Positions 24,946 through 31,760 of a stretch of 64,000 bases of DNA are shown piece after piece. Position 1 is the stretch's first letter; every line of letters starts with the position of its first letter. A program made the translations under genes and the position numbers. This DNA comes from Thiohalocapsa sp. ML1 (GTDB lineage Bacteria; Pseudomonadota; Gammaproteobacteria; Chromatiales; Chromatiaceae): the NCBI RefSeq assembly GCF_001469165.1, contig NZ_JABX01000020.1:1-64000 (forward strand). The letters are read 5' to 3'. The notes under the pieces are model-generated. The model did no database searches. It was not told where the DNA came from and worked only from the letters and a program-made list of their open reading frames with translations.

Positions 24946-25218
24946 TCAGAGTGGCCCATCGTCGAACGGGTCACGCGGAACCCGCGGCGGGTTCTGCCGT
25001 TCCCGAAGGAGCTCTTCGGGCAACGGCGCCGTGTCCAGCAATGCGAACAGCCTCGCCAACCGCTCAGACTGTGGTCGCGATGGCTTCGGCGTCAGGATGA
25101 TGTCGCCGGACAGATCGTCCCGGCGCACCCACACCTTGTCCGCGGACAGCTCGAATCCGTCCGGGAGCTCCAGCGTTTGGTGCGTGTCGGTCCTGTGGAC
25201 CTTCGCTGTTGCGCGAAT
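24946..25218 (-). CDS. VapB/AbrB-like antitoxin, toxin partner missing
   Basis: About 90 residues: ATAKVHRTDTHQTLELPDGF, then VWVRRDDLSGDIILTPKP, the pattern of AbrB-type VapB antitoxins, and a C-terminal RLARLFALLDTAPLPEELL...PFDDGPL tail that binds VapC. No ATG is available. A GGAGGA site precedes an ATT codon at 25218-25216, so it may use that rare start, or the ATG has been lost. No PIN gene follows. The homologous tail at 27531 is fused to another gene. Confidence 0.6.
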   Translation of the reverse strand: MRATAKVHRTDTHQTLELPDGFELSADKVWVRRDDLSGDIILTPKPSRPQSERLARLFALLDTAPLPEELLRERQNPPRVPRDPFDDGPL

Positions 25219-25300
25219 CGCGGGTAGTCCTCCGGCTTGCTGATTCCAGCTTAGACCAGCGCCCCGTGCCTTCGCGAGCAGAAGCTGTGCGGCTCCCGAT

Positions 25301-25426
25301 AAAGGGTCAGAGCCCTTTTCCGTAAAGGGCTCTGACCCCTTTTTTCTTTTTTCGCTCTGACCCCTTTTTTCGCTCTTTTCCGTAAAGGGCTCTGACCCCT
25401 TTTTTCGCTCTGACCCCTTTTTTCGC
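25301..25426. repeat. REP-like palindromic repeats (GGGTCAGAGCCCTTT type)
   Basis: AAGGGTCAGAGCCCTTTTCC, its complement AAAGGGCTCTGACCCC, and truncated TCTGACCCCTTTTTTCGC units recur five times in 126 bases. They can fold into strong hairpins followed by T runs. They resemble RAYT-type REP clusters and could act as transcription terminators. Confidence 0.75.
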
Positions 25427-25590
25427 TCACTTCAAGACCTTGCGCTTGCCCGCGTCCAGCAGGTCGTTCAGCGCCAGGACATGGACCTCTGGGACCATCC
25501 CCGTGAACGCGGTATGGATGATGATGCGGTCGATGTCCGCGACGATCAGCAGCGGCGGATACTCGAGCGCCGGCGAACAAATGTCAGAAG
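25427..25590 (-). pseudogene. Fragment of a type IIL-like class I DNA methyltransferase
   Basis: The frame reads ALEYPPLLIVADIDRIIIHT, then AFTGMVPEVHVLALNDLLD and a stop at 25427. In MmeI-type combined restriction-methylation proteins a block of the form PPLLVVCDMDRxxIHTNFTNT followed by a short DL-rich stretch occurs in the N-terminal nuclease region. Only this patch remains. Recognition rests on this one motif. Confidence 0.45.
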
Positions 25591-25666
25591 CCCAGTGCAC
25601 GCCCCTCGCCGGTATGGCGCCAAGCGTCCTGACCCGGACAACGAACGGATTGCTGGCGGCGCTCCC

Positions 25667-26104
25667 TTACTCGGTGCGCAGTACGACGCGCGCCGCCCGC
25701 GCCGCGATCGCCTCGGCCAGCTTGGCGGTGACTTCCTTGAAGAGCGCGCGCGGCAGCAGACCGTAAGCCACGCCGGAGGGGTCGCCCGGTGAGGTCGGGC
25801 GCAAGTCCGGCCCCGGCCAGGCGAAACGGTTGGCTTCGCTCAGCACGATCCAAGAGCGCGCATCGTCCAGACCCAGGCGGCGCTTGGTCGCGGCGGGAAT
25901 CTCGACAGCGAGGCCCGGATCGTTCGGGGGCGTGTGGGTGACGGGGAGCACCGTCACGATCCGCCGCCCTGGCTCGTCTGCCGTAACCACGACGACGGCG
26001 CACGGTCGGTCTTTGAGCCCTTCCTCCTGGCCGCGCCGGTACTCCTCGTGCCACAAGTAGGCGTAGCGAACGACCAGGCCGGGGACCGGCTCGGGAAGGG
26101 CCAC
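25667..26104 (-). CDS. PemK/MazF-like toxin
   Basis: About 145 residues: PVPGLVVRYAYLWHEEYRRG, then KDRPCAVVVVTADEPGRRIV, VLPVTHTPPND, and RSWIVLSEANRFAWPGPDLR. This is the PemK-like growth inhibitor family (plasmid maintenance type), whose relatives are ribosome-independent mRNA interferases. GTG 26104, five bases past the antitoxin stop, is my preferred start; an upstream TTG at 26176 would overlap the antitoxin by 68 bases. Confidence 0.85.
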   Translation of the reverse strand: MALPEPVPGLVVRYAYLWHEEYRRGQEEGLKDRPCAVVVVTADEPGRRIVTVLPVTHTPPNDPGLAVEIPAATKRRLGLDDARSWIVLSEANRFAWPGPDLRPTSPGDPSGVAYGLLPRALFKEVTAKLAEAIAARAARVVLRTE

Positions 26105-26108
26105 CGGC

Positions 26109-26366
26109 TTAAGCGCGGGTTTCGTCGTCGAAGGCGGCCGCCTCCGGGGGCGGCTCGGCGGCGCGGATAGCCTCAAGGTCCGCCTCGGTGAAATCCTCGA
26201 GGCCCAATACCTCGCGGTCGCGCCGTTTCAGGCGCCGGTACTCCTCGGCTGACAAGACCACCAGGCGTTCGCGGCCGTTGCGGGTGACAGCAACCGGTTC
26301 GGTGAGGGCCGCGTCCTGGTAGCGCCCGAAGTTGCGTTGAAACTCGGCGGAGCTGACAGTGAGCAT
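26109..26366 (-). CDS. Phd/YefM-family antitoxin
   Basis: An 85-residue protein: TVSSAEFQRNFGRYQDAALT, EPVAVTRNGRERLVVLSAEEY, the Phd/YefM DNA-binding fold, with an acidic C-terminus (FTEADLEAIRAAEPPPEA) that would bind the PemK-like toxin. Start chosen at the ATG of MLTVSS; residues upstream do not fit the family. Confidence 0.9.
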   Translation of the reverse strand: MLTVSSAEFQRNFGRYQDAALTEPVAVTRNGRERLVVLSAEEYRRLKRRDREVLGLEDFTEADLEAIRAAEPPPEAAAFDDETRA

Positions 26367-26495
26367 GGAGGACGTCCTCGCGATTCGGATGTTCCGTATT
26401 GTACGCAAGATGCGGATCGGTGTCGTTGACGTGGCAGGCGGGATTGGCGGGAACGATGGCGCTCGCTCGGGAGAGGCGGGCCAGACAACACCCCT

Positions 26496-26660
26496 TCAGG
26501 CACCTGCCGCCCGCTGCGCGGCGCGATCTGAAGTTGCCGCGTGCGGCGCAGCAGCCTTGTGACAAGGGCACTGGCGGCGTTGGGGTTATCCTGCGCAATG
26601 TAGTCTCGAATGCCGCGCAGCTTGGCGCGCGCCTCCGGCGTCCAAATAGACGCGCGTCAC
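26496..26660 (-). pseudogene. ParE toxin pseudogene with one-base frameshift
   Basis: GTG 26660 overlaps the stop of the antitoxin gene (GTGA). After VTRVY an extra T shifts the frame; in the restored frame it reads WTPEARAKLRGIRDYIAQDN, then RLLRRTRQLQIAPRSGRQVPE, a typical ParE N-terminal two-thirds. Similarity ends near 26,496, so the 3' end is missing too. Confidence 0.8.
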
Positions 26661-26851
26661 CCGGGATAGCGGAATTCGCGCTCGATGTCGTCCTGTGTGA
26701 TCAACTCACGGGCATTGGCCTCGGACAGACCCTGCTCGATCGAGGCGCGCAGCGCGGCGAGATAGGCGAGCTCGCGCCATGACGCGTCATCGGGCAGGAT
26801 ATCGACGAGCGCGTGGGCGGCTTGTTTGAACGTTTGGGTCTGCATCGTCAT
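26657..26851 (-). CDS. Antitoxin of the broken ParE module
   Basis: A 64-residue helical protein: TFKQAAHALVDILPDDASWR, ELAYLAALRASIEQGLSEA, ITQDDIEREFRYPG. Short antitoxins of this pattern precede RelE/ParE genes. It is intact and could still bind DNA or a paralogous toxin. Start at ATG 26851 or 26845. Confidence 0.75.
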   Translation of the reverse strand: MTMQTQTFKQAAHALVDILPDDASWRELAYLAALRASIEQGLSEANARELITQDDIEREFRYPG

Positions 26852-26884
26852 CGTTCTCTCGGGCTGCTGCCCTGCGGTTAAGTG

Positions 26885-27122
26885 TCCTGCAGCGGCGTCG
26901 CGCGACAGCAGCGGTAATGTCTTCCAAGTCGTCCGCGGCTTGGGGCGACCAGACTCGTCGTCGAGCCATTGCCGCACGCGTTCAGTCACGTCTTATGGGG
27001 TGAGCGAGCGCTCCTTCTTGACCTTCTCCAGAACGTATAGGTGGTACTGGATGTCTGCGAGTGCTGCGTCGCCCTGCCCCGGGCGTCCGCAACTGGCCGT
27101 CGACTTCCGCCGTGGCAGTACT
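26885..27122 (-). pseudogene. Degenerate antitoxin-ParE pair (copy of the 24.4-24.8 kb module)
   Basis: The minus strand reads a damaged antitoxin (STATAEVDGQLRT, then in another frame DIQYHLYVLEKVKK and VRQWLDD), followed by the first codons of a ParE toxin (MARRRVWSPQAADDLEDITA) before it breaks off. These match MSTAKAEVEGLLRT..., VLEKVKKGE, RQWLDD and MARRLIWSPEAADDLEDITA of the intact pair. Confidence 0.75.
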
Positions 27123-27145
27123 CAGGGGGCGGTGCTCCGGGAGCT

Positions 27146-27172
27146 CCGGGGACAGTGTACTTATCTCCGCGG
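27146..27172. repeat. REP-like 27-mer (GGGGACAGTGTACTTATC type), copy 1
   Basis: CCGGGGACAGTGTACTTATC plus TCCGCGG; the second copy at 34451-34477 differs at one base. Short palindrome-bearing sequences of this type accompany RAYT elements. Confidence 0.7.
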
Positions 27173-27399
27173 CCCGGAGAGACCGTTGCCGATGGCCGAT
27201 CGCGGATGCGTTCCGGCCGCACGCCCAGCGTTGCGCGCCAGCCCACTGGCCGTGTCGCCCACCTCCCCGCCCCTCGCCCCCGTGCCGCATCAAGCTCGGC
27301 ATCCTCCGTGTGGTGCGCGTTGTCAAGAGTCTGCGCCACAACACGGTCAGGAGAAGCCTCGCCCCTGTCGGATTTGAGGCAGATCAACACCCGCAACCA

Positions 27400-27534
27400 C
27401 CAGGGCTTGCCCCTGGGCAGGCTGGCGATCATCGCAAACATAGCCGGCCGCATGCGCCTGTCGAGCGCGGGGAAGCGCTGCTTCAAGAAGAAACTCGCGA
27501 TGTCCGTGTCGACGAGGAAGCGAGTCGTCATCAC
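27400..27534 (-). pseudogene. Truncated VapC PIN toxin
   Basis: The start overlaps the stop of the VapB-like tail (ATGA at 27534-27531). It reads MTTRFLVDTDIASFFLKQRF, with the first catalytic Asp of VapC, then loses similarity after about 28 codons. The 3' boundary is approximate. Confidence 0.7.
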
Positions 27535-28049
27535 GACCAGTCTTCGAAAGGGTCGCGGGGCACCTGCGGCGGGTTCTGCCGCTCCTGAAGGAAGCCGTCC
27601 GGCAGCGGTGCGCTGTCCAACAGGGCGAACAGCCGCGCGAGCCGCTCCGGTCGCGGATCAGTCCCGGCTGTAGCCTCACCGGCCTCGACCAAGACCTGTT
27701 GGAGTGACGGCCGCGCCGAGGAAACGACTTTGCCGGGCAGATGCTTGTGCTCCGGAAACCCGGGCAGATCCGGGAAGTGGGGTGTGCTGTCGTAGCGAAA
27801 CAACAGTGTGTTGTCCGGTCGTTGGCAGTGATAGCGGTAATCGAGGTGGACCAGTGTGTCGTCGTTGACTACCACGGCCTCATTGATCGCGAGGATACGC
27901 CCATCGGCGAAACGGATACGAATGCGCAGATTGGCTCGGCGCGGCGTCAGTGCTTCCTCGACGTACAATTCGATATCGGCACCGCGCAATGCCCCGAGCG
28001 CTGCTTCGATGCCGATCAGATAGCCTGCCAATTGGCTATGCAGCTTCAT
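27531..28049 (-). CDS. TumE-like (DUF6516) toxin fused to a VapB C-terminal tail
   Basis: A 172-residue open frame. Residues 1 to about 118 (KLHSQLAGYLIGIEAALGAL, RRANLRIRIRFADGRILAIN, HLDYRYHCQRPDNTLLFRYD, PHFPDLPGFPEHKHLPG) match the DUF6516/TumE toxin family. From about residue 128 the text becomes RLARLFALLDSAPLPDGFLQ...PFEDWS, the toxin-binding tail of the VapB antitoxin at 24946. The junction stays in frame. The gene overlaps TumA by 14 bases and the VapC stub by 4. It may be an accidental deletion fusion. Confidence 0.75.
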   Translation of the reverse strand: MKLHSQLAGYLIGIEAALGALRGADIELYVEEALTPRRANLRIRIRFADGRILAINEAVVVNDDTLVHLDYRYHCQRPDNTLLFRYDSTPHFPDLPGFPEHKHLPGKVVSSARPSLQQVLVEAGEATAGTDPRPERLARLFALLDSAPLPDGFLQERQNPPQVPRDPFEDWS

Positions 28050-28266
28050 GCAGGCGGGCGTCCAAGTCGGCCCGCAGAGCCAGGAAATGGCGGTAGTCGT
28101 TGGCCCACTCCACGTCCCGTTCGGCGTCTCCGGCTTCGCCACGGGTGTAGCGGGCGAAGAACTCCTCGGACTCGATGCCGGCGTCCGCCTCATAGCGCGC
28201 CAGGCGCTTCGCGACTGCCACCAGCGCATCAAGCGGCGAGTCGTACTGAATCGTCTGTTTGCGCAT
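28036..28266 (-). CDS. TumA-like antitoxin
   Basis: A 76-residue protein (TIQYDSPLDALVAVAKRLAR, IESEEFFARYTRGEAGD, ANDYRHFLALRADLDARL) of the kind that precedes DUF6516/TumE toxins. Overlaps the toxin start by 14 bases. Family recognised from the pair. Confidence 0.75.
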   Translation of the reverse strand: MRKQTIQYDSPLDALVAVAKRLARYEADAGIESEEFFARYTRGEAGDAERDVEWANDYRHFLALRADLDARLHEAA

Positions 28267-28407
28267 AACCCACTCCCGTGATGAGGTCGCCGACCCGGCG
28301 TGTGGTAATTGGGTGCGCTTGGGCGCCGACCCAAGTCGCGGATGCCAAGCCTACCGCTTTGAGGATACACCGACGCCATCCGCCTTGGACCGCCGAGGCC
28401 GGCCGGC

Positions 28408-28855
28408 ACGATGGCATCGGTGCGGTCCTCCCCCACGCGAAACTGCACCGACACGATGGCCATGCCGGGGCGCGACACGCTGTAGATGTGCTCGACGCCC
28501 TTGATCTCGGAGAGCACCTGCTCGGCGGGGCCGGCAATGAGATGCTCCACCTCGCTCGCCGACGCACCCGGATAGGGGATGAATACGTCGGCGAAGGTGA
28601 CGTTGATCTGCGGCTCTTCCTCGCGCGGCGTCACCAAAATGGCGAACAGCCCGAGCAGCAGCCCGACCACGGCCAGCAGCGGCGTGATCTCGGTGTTCTG
28701 AAAGCGCGCGGCGATGCGCCCGGAGAGGCCGAGCCCAGCGCCGCTGCCACCGCCGGCGGTGCTCCCGCCAGCGACTTCGATGCGGTCAAGCTCAGCCATC
28801 GCGGCCACCCTGCACCAGCGCCGTTGCCTGCGCCTTCAGCGTCACGCCAGCCTGT
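28408..28855 (-). pseudogene. 5' fragment of an RND efflux gene (partial duplicate)
   Basis: The minus strand from 28808/28799 repeats the first about 130 codons of the RND gene at 39236 (RFQNTEITPLLAVVGLLLGL, EEEPQINVTFADVFIPYPGA, AGPAEQVLSEIKGVEHIYSV), plus about 47 bases of the end of the adaptor gene. The offset is 10,437 bases and agreement is close to complete except toward the 3' end. It breaks off near 28,408 in unrelated sequence. Confidence 0.88.
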
Positions 28856-28917
28856 TTTCCCCCGTCCGTCGCTCCTATACTCGTTCCCCGCGTCGCGCCG
28901 AAAACGCAAGGACCCCG

Positions 28918-29796
28918 ATGAGCCACGACCAGAACTTCAAGAACCTGATCATCGACTACCCGCAGCAAGCGGTGCAGTTCTTCGCCGCCGCCGAGGCCGC
29001 GGACGTGGACCACCGTGTCCGCATCATCCCCATCCGCGAGGAGCAGCTCAAAGACCGGCTGGGTGATCGCTTCCGCGAGCTGGACACGCCGCTGCTCATC
29101 GAGTGGCCGGACGGCCGCCGCGAGGCCCTGCTGTTCGTGCTGGAGGAGGAGACGGACGCGTCCAAGTTCTCGATCCACCGCCTGGCGCACTACTGCCTGG
29201 ACCTCTCGGACCTGTTCAAGACGGATCGGGTGGTCCCGGTGGCCATCTTCCTGCGCCAAGGTCAGCGGCCAGAGGAGCTGATACTCGGCGGCGACCGCCA
29301 CCGCTACCTCGCCTTCCGCTACCTCGCCTGCGCCCTGGCCGATCTGCCGTGGCAGAACTGGCGCGACAGCGACAACATCGTCGCCCGGCTCAACCTGCCC
29401 AACATGCGCTACGCTCCAAACGAGCGCGTCGCCGTCTACGCCTTGGCGCTGCGCGGGCTCGTGCAGTTGGAGCCTGACCCCGAGAAGCGGCTGAAATATG
29501 CCGACTTTGTCGATATCTACGCCAACCTGACCGACGCCGAGCGCGAGCAGTACGAACGCGACTATCCCGAGGAGACCAAGACCATGCAGTCGTTGACCAC
29601 CCGCATGCGAGAAGAAGGCAAGCAGATCGGCATCCAGCTTGGCGAGGCCAACATCGTGATGTATCTGTTGGAGCAGAAGTTCGGCACGATCGGCACCGAG
29701 ATCCGCCAACGCATCGAGCGAGCCGATCCGGACACCCTGCTCCGCTGGTCCGGCCGGGTTCTCACCGAAGACAGCCTCGAAGACGTGCTGCGGTAA
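28918..29796 (+). CDS. Rpn/YhgA-like PD-(D/E)xK family protein with DUF4351 tail
   Basis: A 292-residue protein. The N-terminal half (FKNLIIDYPQQAVQFFAAAE, PLLIEWPDGRREALLFVLEE, HRLAHYCLDLSDLF) is the transposase-like PD-(D/E)xK domain of Rpn relatives. The C-terminal GEANIVMYLLEQKFGTIGTE...DPDTLLRWSGRVLTEDSLE is DUF4351. Rpn proteins promote recombination or act in defence; the role of this branch is unknown. A TATACT at 28876-28881 may be its -10 element and AAGGA precedes the ATG. Related fragments lie at 23280 and 30104. Confidence 0.85.
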   Translation: MSHDQNFKNLIIDYPQQAVQFFAAAEAADVDHRVRIIPIREEQLKDRLGDRFRELDTPLLIEWPDGRREALLFVLEEETDASKFSIHRLAHYCLDLSDLFKTDRVVPVAIFLRQGQRPEELILGGDRHRYLAFRYLACALADLPWQNWRDSDNIVARLNLPNMRYAPNERVAVYALALRGLVQLEPDPEKRLKYADFVDIYANLTDAEREQYERDYPEETKTMQSLTTRMREEGKQIGIQLGEANIVMYLLEQKFGTIGTEIRQRIERADPDTLLRWSGRVLTEDSLEDVLR

Positions 29797-30103
29797 CAGC
29801 CGACAGCGGGCTTGGCAGATGTCGATCCCGACCCTGCACATCGCCGACGAAGCAACGGGTGGCAGGAGATTTCCGGAGACTTCCGGGCTTCGACAAGGCG
29901 CAGAGCGCCGGAGAGGCGCGACACCGCTGGAGCGGTGTCGCGAGGGAGAACACTGTAGGGCGGATGCCCGATAGGGCGATCCGCCAGCCCCCGCCCATCG
30001 AAGCGTCGCCAGATCGAAGCATGCGTCGGAATGCGCGGTCAGCGTCGAGCTCGTCCGCGGTTGGCGTAACCGCTATCGCGTTCCGCCCCACGCGGGCTGC
30101 GCG

Positions 30104-30456
30104 GCCTGGTGCAGTTGGAGCCCGACCCGGAGAAACGGCTGAAATATGCCGATTTCGTCGATATCTACGCTGATCTGACCGACGCAGAGCGCCAACGGTA
30201 CCAACGCGACTATCCCGAGGAGACCAAGACCATGCAGTCGTTGACCACCCGCATGCGAGAAGAAGGCACGAAGATCGGCACGAAGATCGGTATCCAGCTA
30301 GGCGAAGCCACCATGCTGCTGTTCCAGCTTGAGCAGAAATTCGGCGCCGTTCCCGATGCCATGCGCCAACGTGTCCAACAGGCAGACCCCGACACCCTGC
30401 TGCGCTGGTCCGGCCGCGTCCTGACGGAAGACAGCCTCGAAGGCGTGCTCCGGTAA
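30104..30456 (+). pseudogene. C-terminal fragment of a second Rpn/DUF4351 gene
   Basis: The stretch repeats the last 115 codons of the neighbouring gene (QLEPDPEKRLKYADFVDIYA, YPEETKTMQSLTTRMREEG, DPDTLLRWSGRVLTEDSLEG) with scattered substitutions and an extra GTKI repeat in the helical linker. No start belongs to it. It indicates an old tandem duplication followed by a deletion of the second copy's 5' part. Confidence 0.85.
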
Positions 30457-30846
30457 CCTCCGCCAGTAACCGCCACAGCTCGCGGCGCCCGCCGTTGCCA
30501 GTCCCGACGCTGCGCATCGAAGAGGAAGCACTCGGCCTGCCACGGCAGCCCGTCCCGCTGCGCCTCGCCTGCCTCGTCACCGGCCTGACCTGCGCCGACT
30601 TCGGCTATCTGCTAGCCGAGATCCAAGCAGGCGGCCAGCCTTACCTCAGCGCCTACGAGTACCGGCCCGATGATGCGCCCCGCCTAGTCCCGCCCGACCA
30701 CTTAAGTGGACCCCACCCTCCGAAGCAGCGCGTTCCTCTGCTAGCATCACGCACGCGCCATCTGTCTAAGCCGCAAGTGCCTGGAATAGCGTGGCAACGG
30801 AGCGAACGCACTCCCGGGCACCGCCTCACCGATCGGAGCTGAACCC
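30457..30846. other. Region without a clear gene, includes an IS-end-like sequence
   Basis: A short open stretch (PTLRIEEEALGLPRQPVPLR...) continues the tandem-duplicated material, since a related segment follows the first Rpn gene near 29,830. At about 30,700 the sequence CTTAAGTGGACCCCACCCTC looks like the end of an insertion sequence, but no transposase is present. The VapB promoter probably lies at the right end. Confidence 0.3.
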
Positions 30847-31143
30847 ATGTCCAGTCAGGTCACCGTCGATGATGCCCTCCTCCATCAGGCCCGCGAAGTC
30901 AGCGGCCCGATGTCAGACCGCGAACTGGTGGAGCTCGGCCTGCGCGCGCTGATCCAGGCCAAGCCCACGGCACCGGAGGGGGGACAAACCGATGTGGACC
31001 CGACTGACCGCCCGGAGAACCCGTTGCTCGCGCTGCTCGGCTCGGACTTTATCGGTTCCGCCAACAGCGATCGTGTGGACCTTTCCGAGACCTGGAAGTC
31101 GGAGCTAACCACCATCCTCGGCGCCAAGCATGATCATCGCTGA
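30847..31143 (+). CDS. vapB: VapB-type antitoxin
   Basis: A 98-residue protein: QVTVDDALLHQAREVSGPMS, RELVELGLRALIQAK, a ribbon-helix-helix-like domain of DUF2191 VapB antitoxins, then a longer variable linker and an acidic tail (NPLLALLGSDFIGS...). Overlaps the VapC start by 14 bases. Both genes of this module look intact. Confidence 0.82.
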   Translation: MSSQVTVDDALLHQAREVSGPMSDRELVELGLRALIQAKPTAPEGGQTDVDPTDRPENPLLALLGSDFIGSANSDRVDLSETWKSELTTILGAKHDHR

Positions 31144-31567
31144 CACCGGCCTATGGCTCGCGCTGGCCCTCCCGCGCGACCGCCATCACGCGCTGGCGAA
31201 GCAGCGCATCGCAGACATCGCAGCACAGCAGGAACGCCTCATCACCACCTGCGCGGTCATGGCCGAAACCTGCCACCTGCTGCTTGCTCGGGGCGGCGTT
31301 CCATCGCAACTGCGCTTTGCTCAGCAATTCCGAGCCGGCGCGTTCGATGTTTTCGAAGTCACCACCGCTCACGCCGCCCGACTTGACGAGCTGATGGCAA
31401 AATACGCCGACCTCCCAATGGATTTTGCCGATGCCTCGCTGGTGCTGCTCGCCGAGCACCTGGGCCACGGGCGCATCTTATCGACGGATGTCCGAGATTT
31501 TCGGACTTATCGGTGGAAGCAGCACGCTCCATTCGAAAACCTGTTGCTGACATCCACGCGGGATTGA
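31130..31567 (+). CDS. vapC: VapC-type PIN toxin
   Basis: A 145-residue PIN ribonuclease: MIIADTGLWLALALPRDRHH (first Asp), CAVMAETCHLLLARGG (Glu), LPMDFADASLVLLAEHLG (third acidic) and ILSTDVRDFRTYR (fourth). Complete and probably active. Translation is coupled to the antitoxin by overlap. Confidence 0.92.
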   Translation: MIIADTGLWLALALPRDRHHALAKQRIADIAAQQERLITTCAVMAETCHLLLARGGVPSQLRFAQQFRAGAFDVFEVTTAHAARLDELMAKYADLPMDFADASLVLLAEHLGHGRILSTDVRDFRTYRWKQHAPFENLLLTSTRD

Positions 31568-31760
31568 GCATACTCCCCGATACCGAGCGCTCAGGTATTC
31601 GTCGTCTGACCCTTAGGACTCGTCGCTGACAGTAAGGGCGTCGAGCGGCCTCCCGCGCTGCTGGCCATGAATACTTTGATCGAAAATGGTTTGGCTCTGG
31701 CCCACGTGACATGCTGGGCATCTGCGCCTGACCGCCCACGAAAAATTCGTGGTACGTCCC

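Noticed and set aside
23852..28266. Chromosomal integron with gene cassettes
   Set aside because: TA density recalls a superintegron but I found no integrase gene and no recognisable attC pair around the modules.
27531..28808. A single 425-codon minus-strand gene
   Set aside because: It joins an RND 5' fragment, antisense of TumA, a TumE-like toxin and a VapB tail by chance open reading; only the part from 28049 has its own start and overlap.
30690..30730. Complete insertion sequence
   Set aside because: The CTTAAGTGGACCCC-type end has no transposase or matching opposite end within the window.
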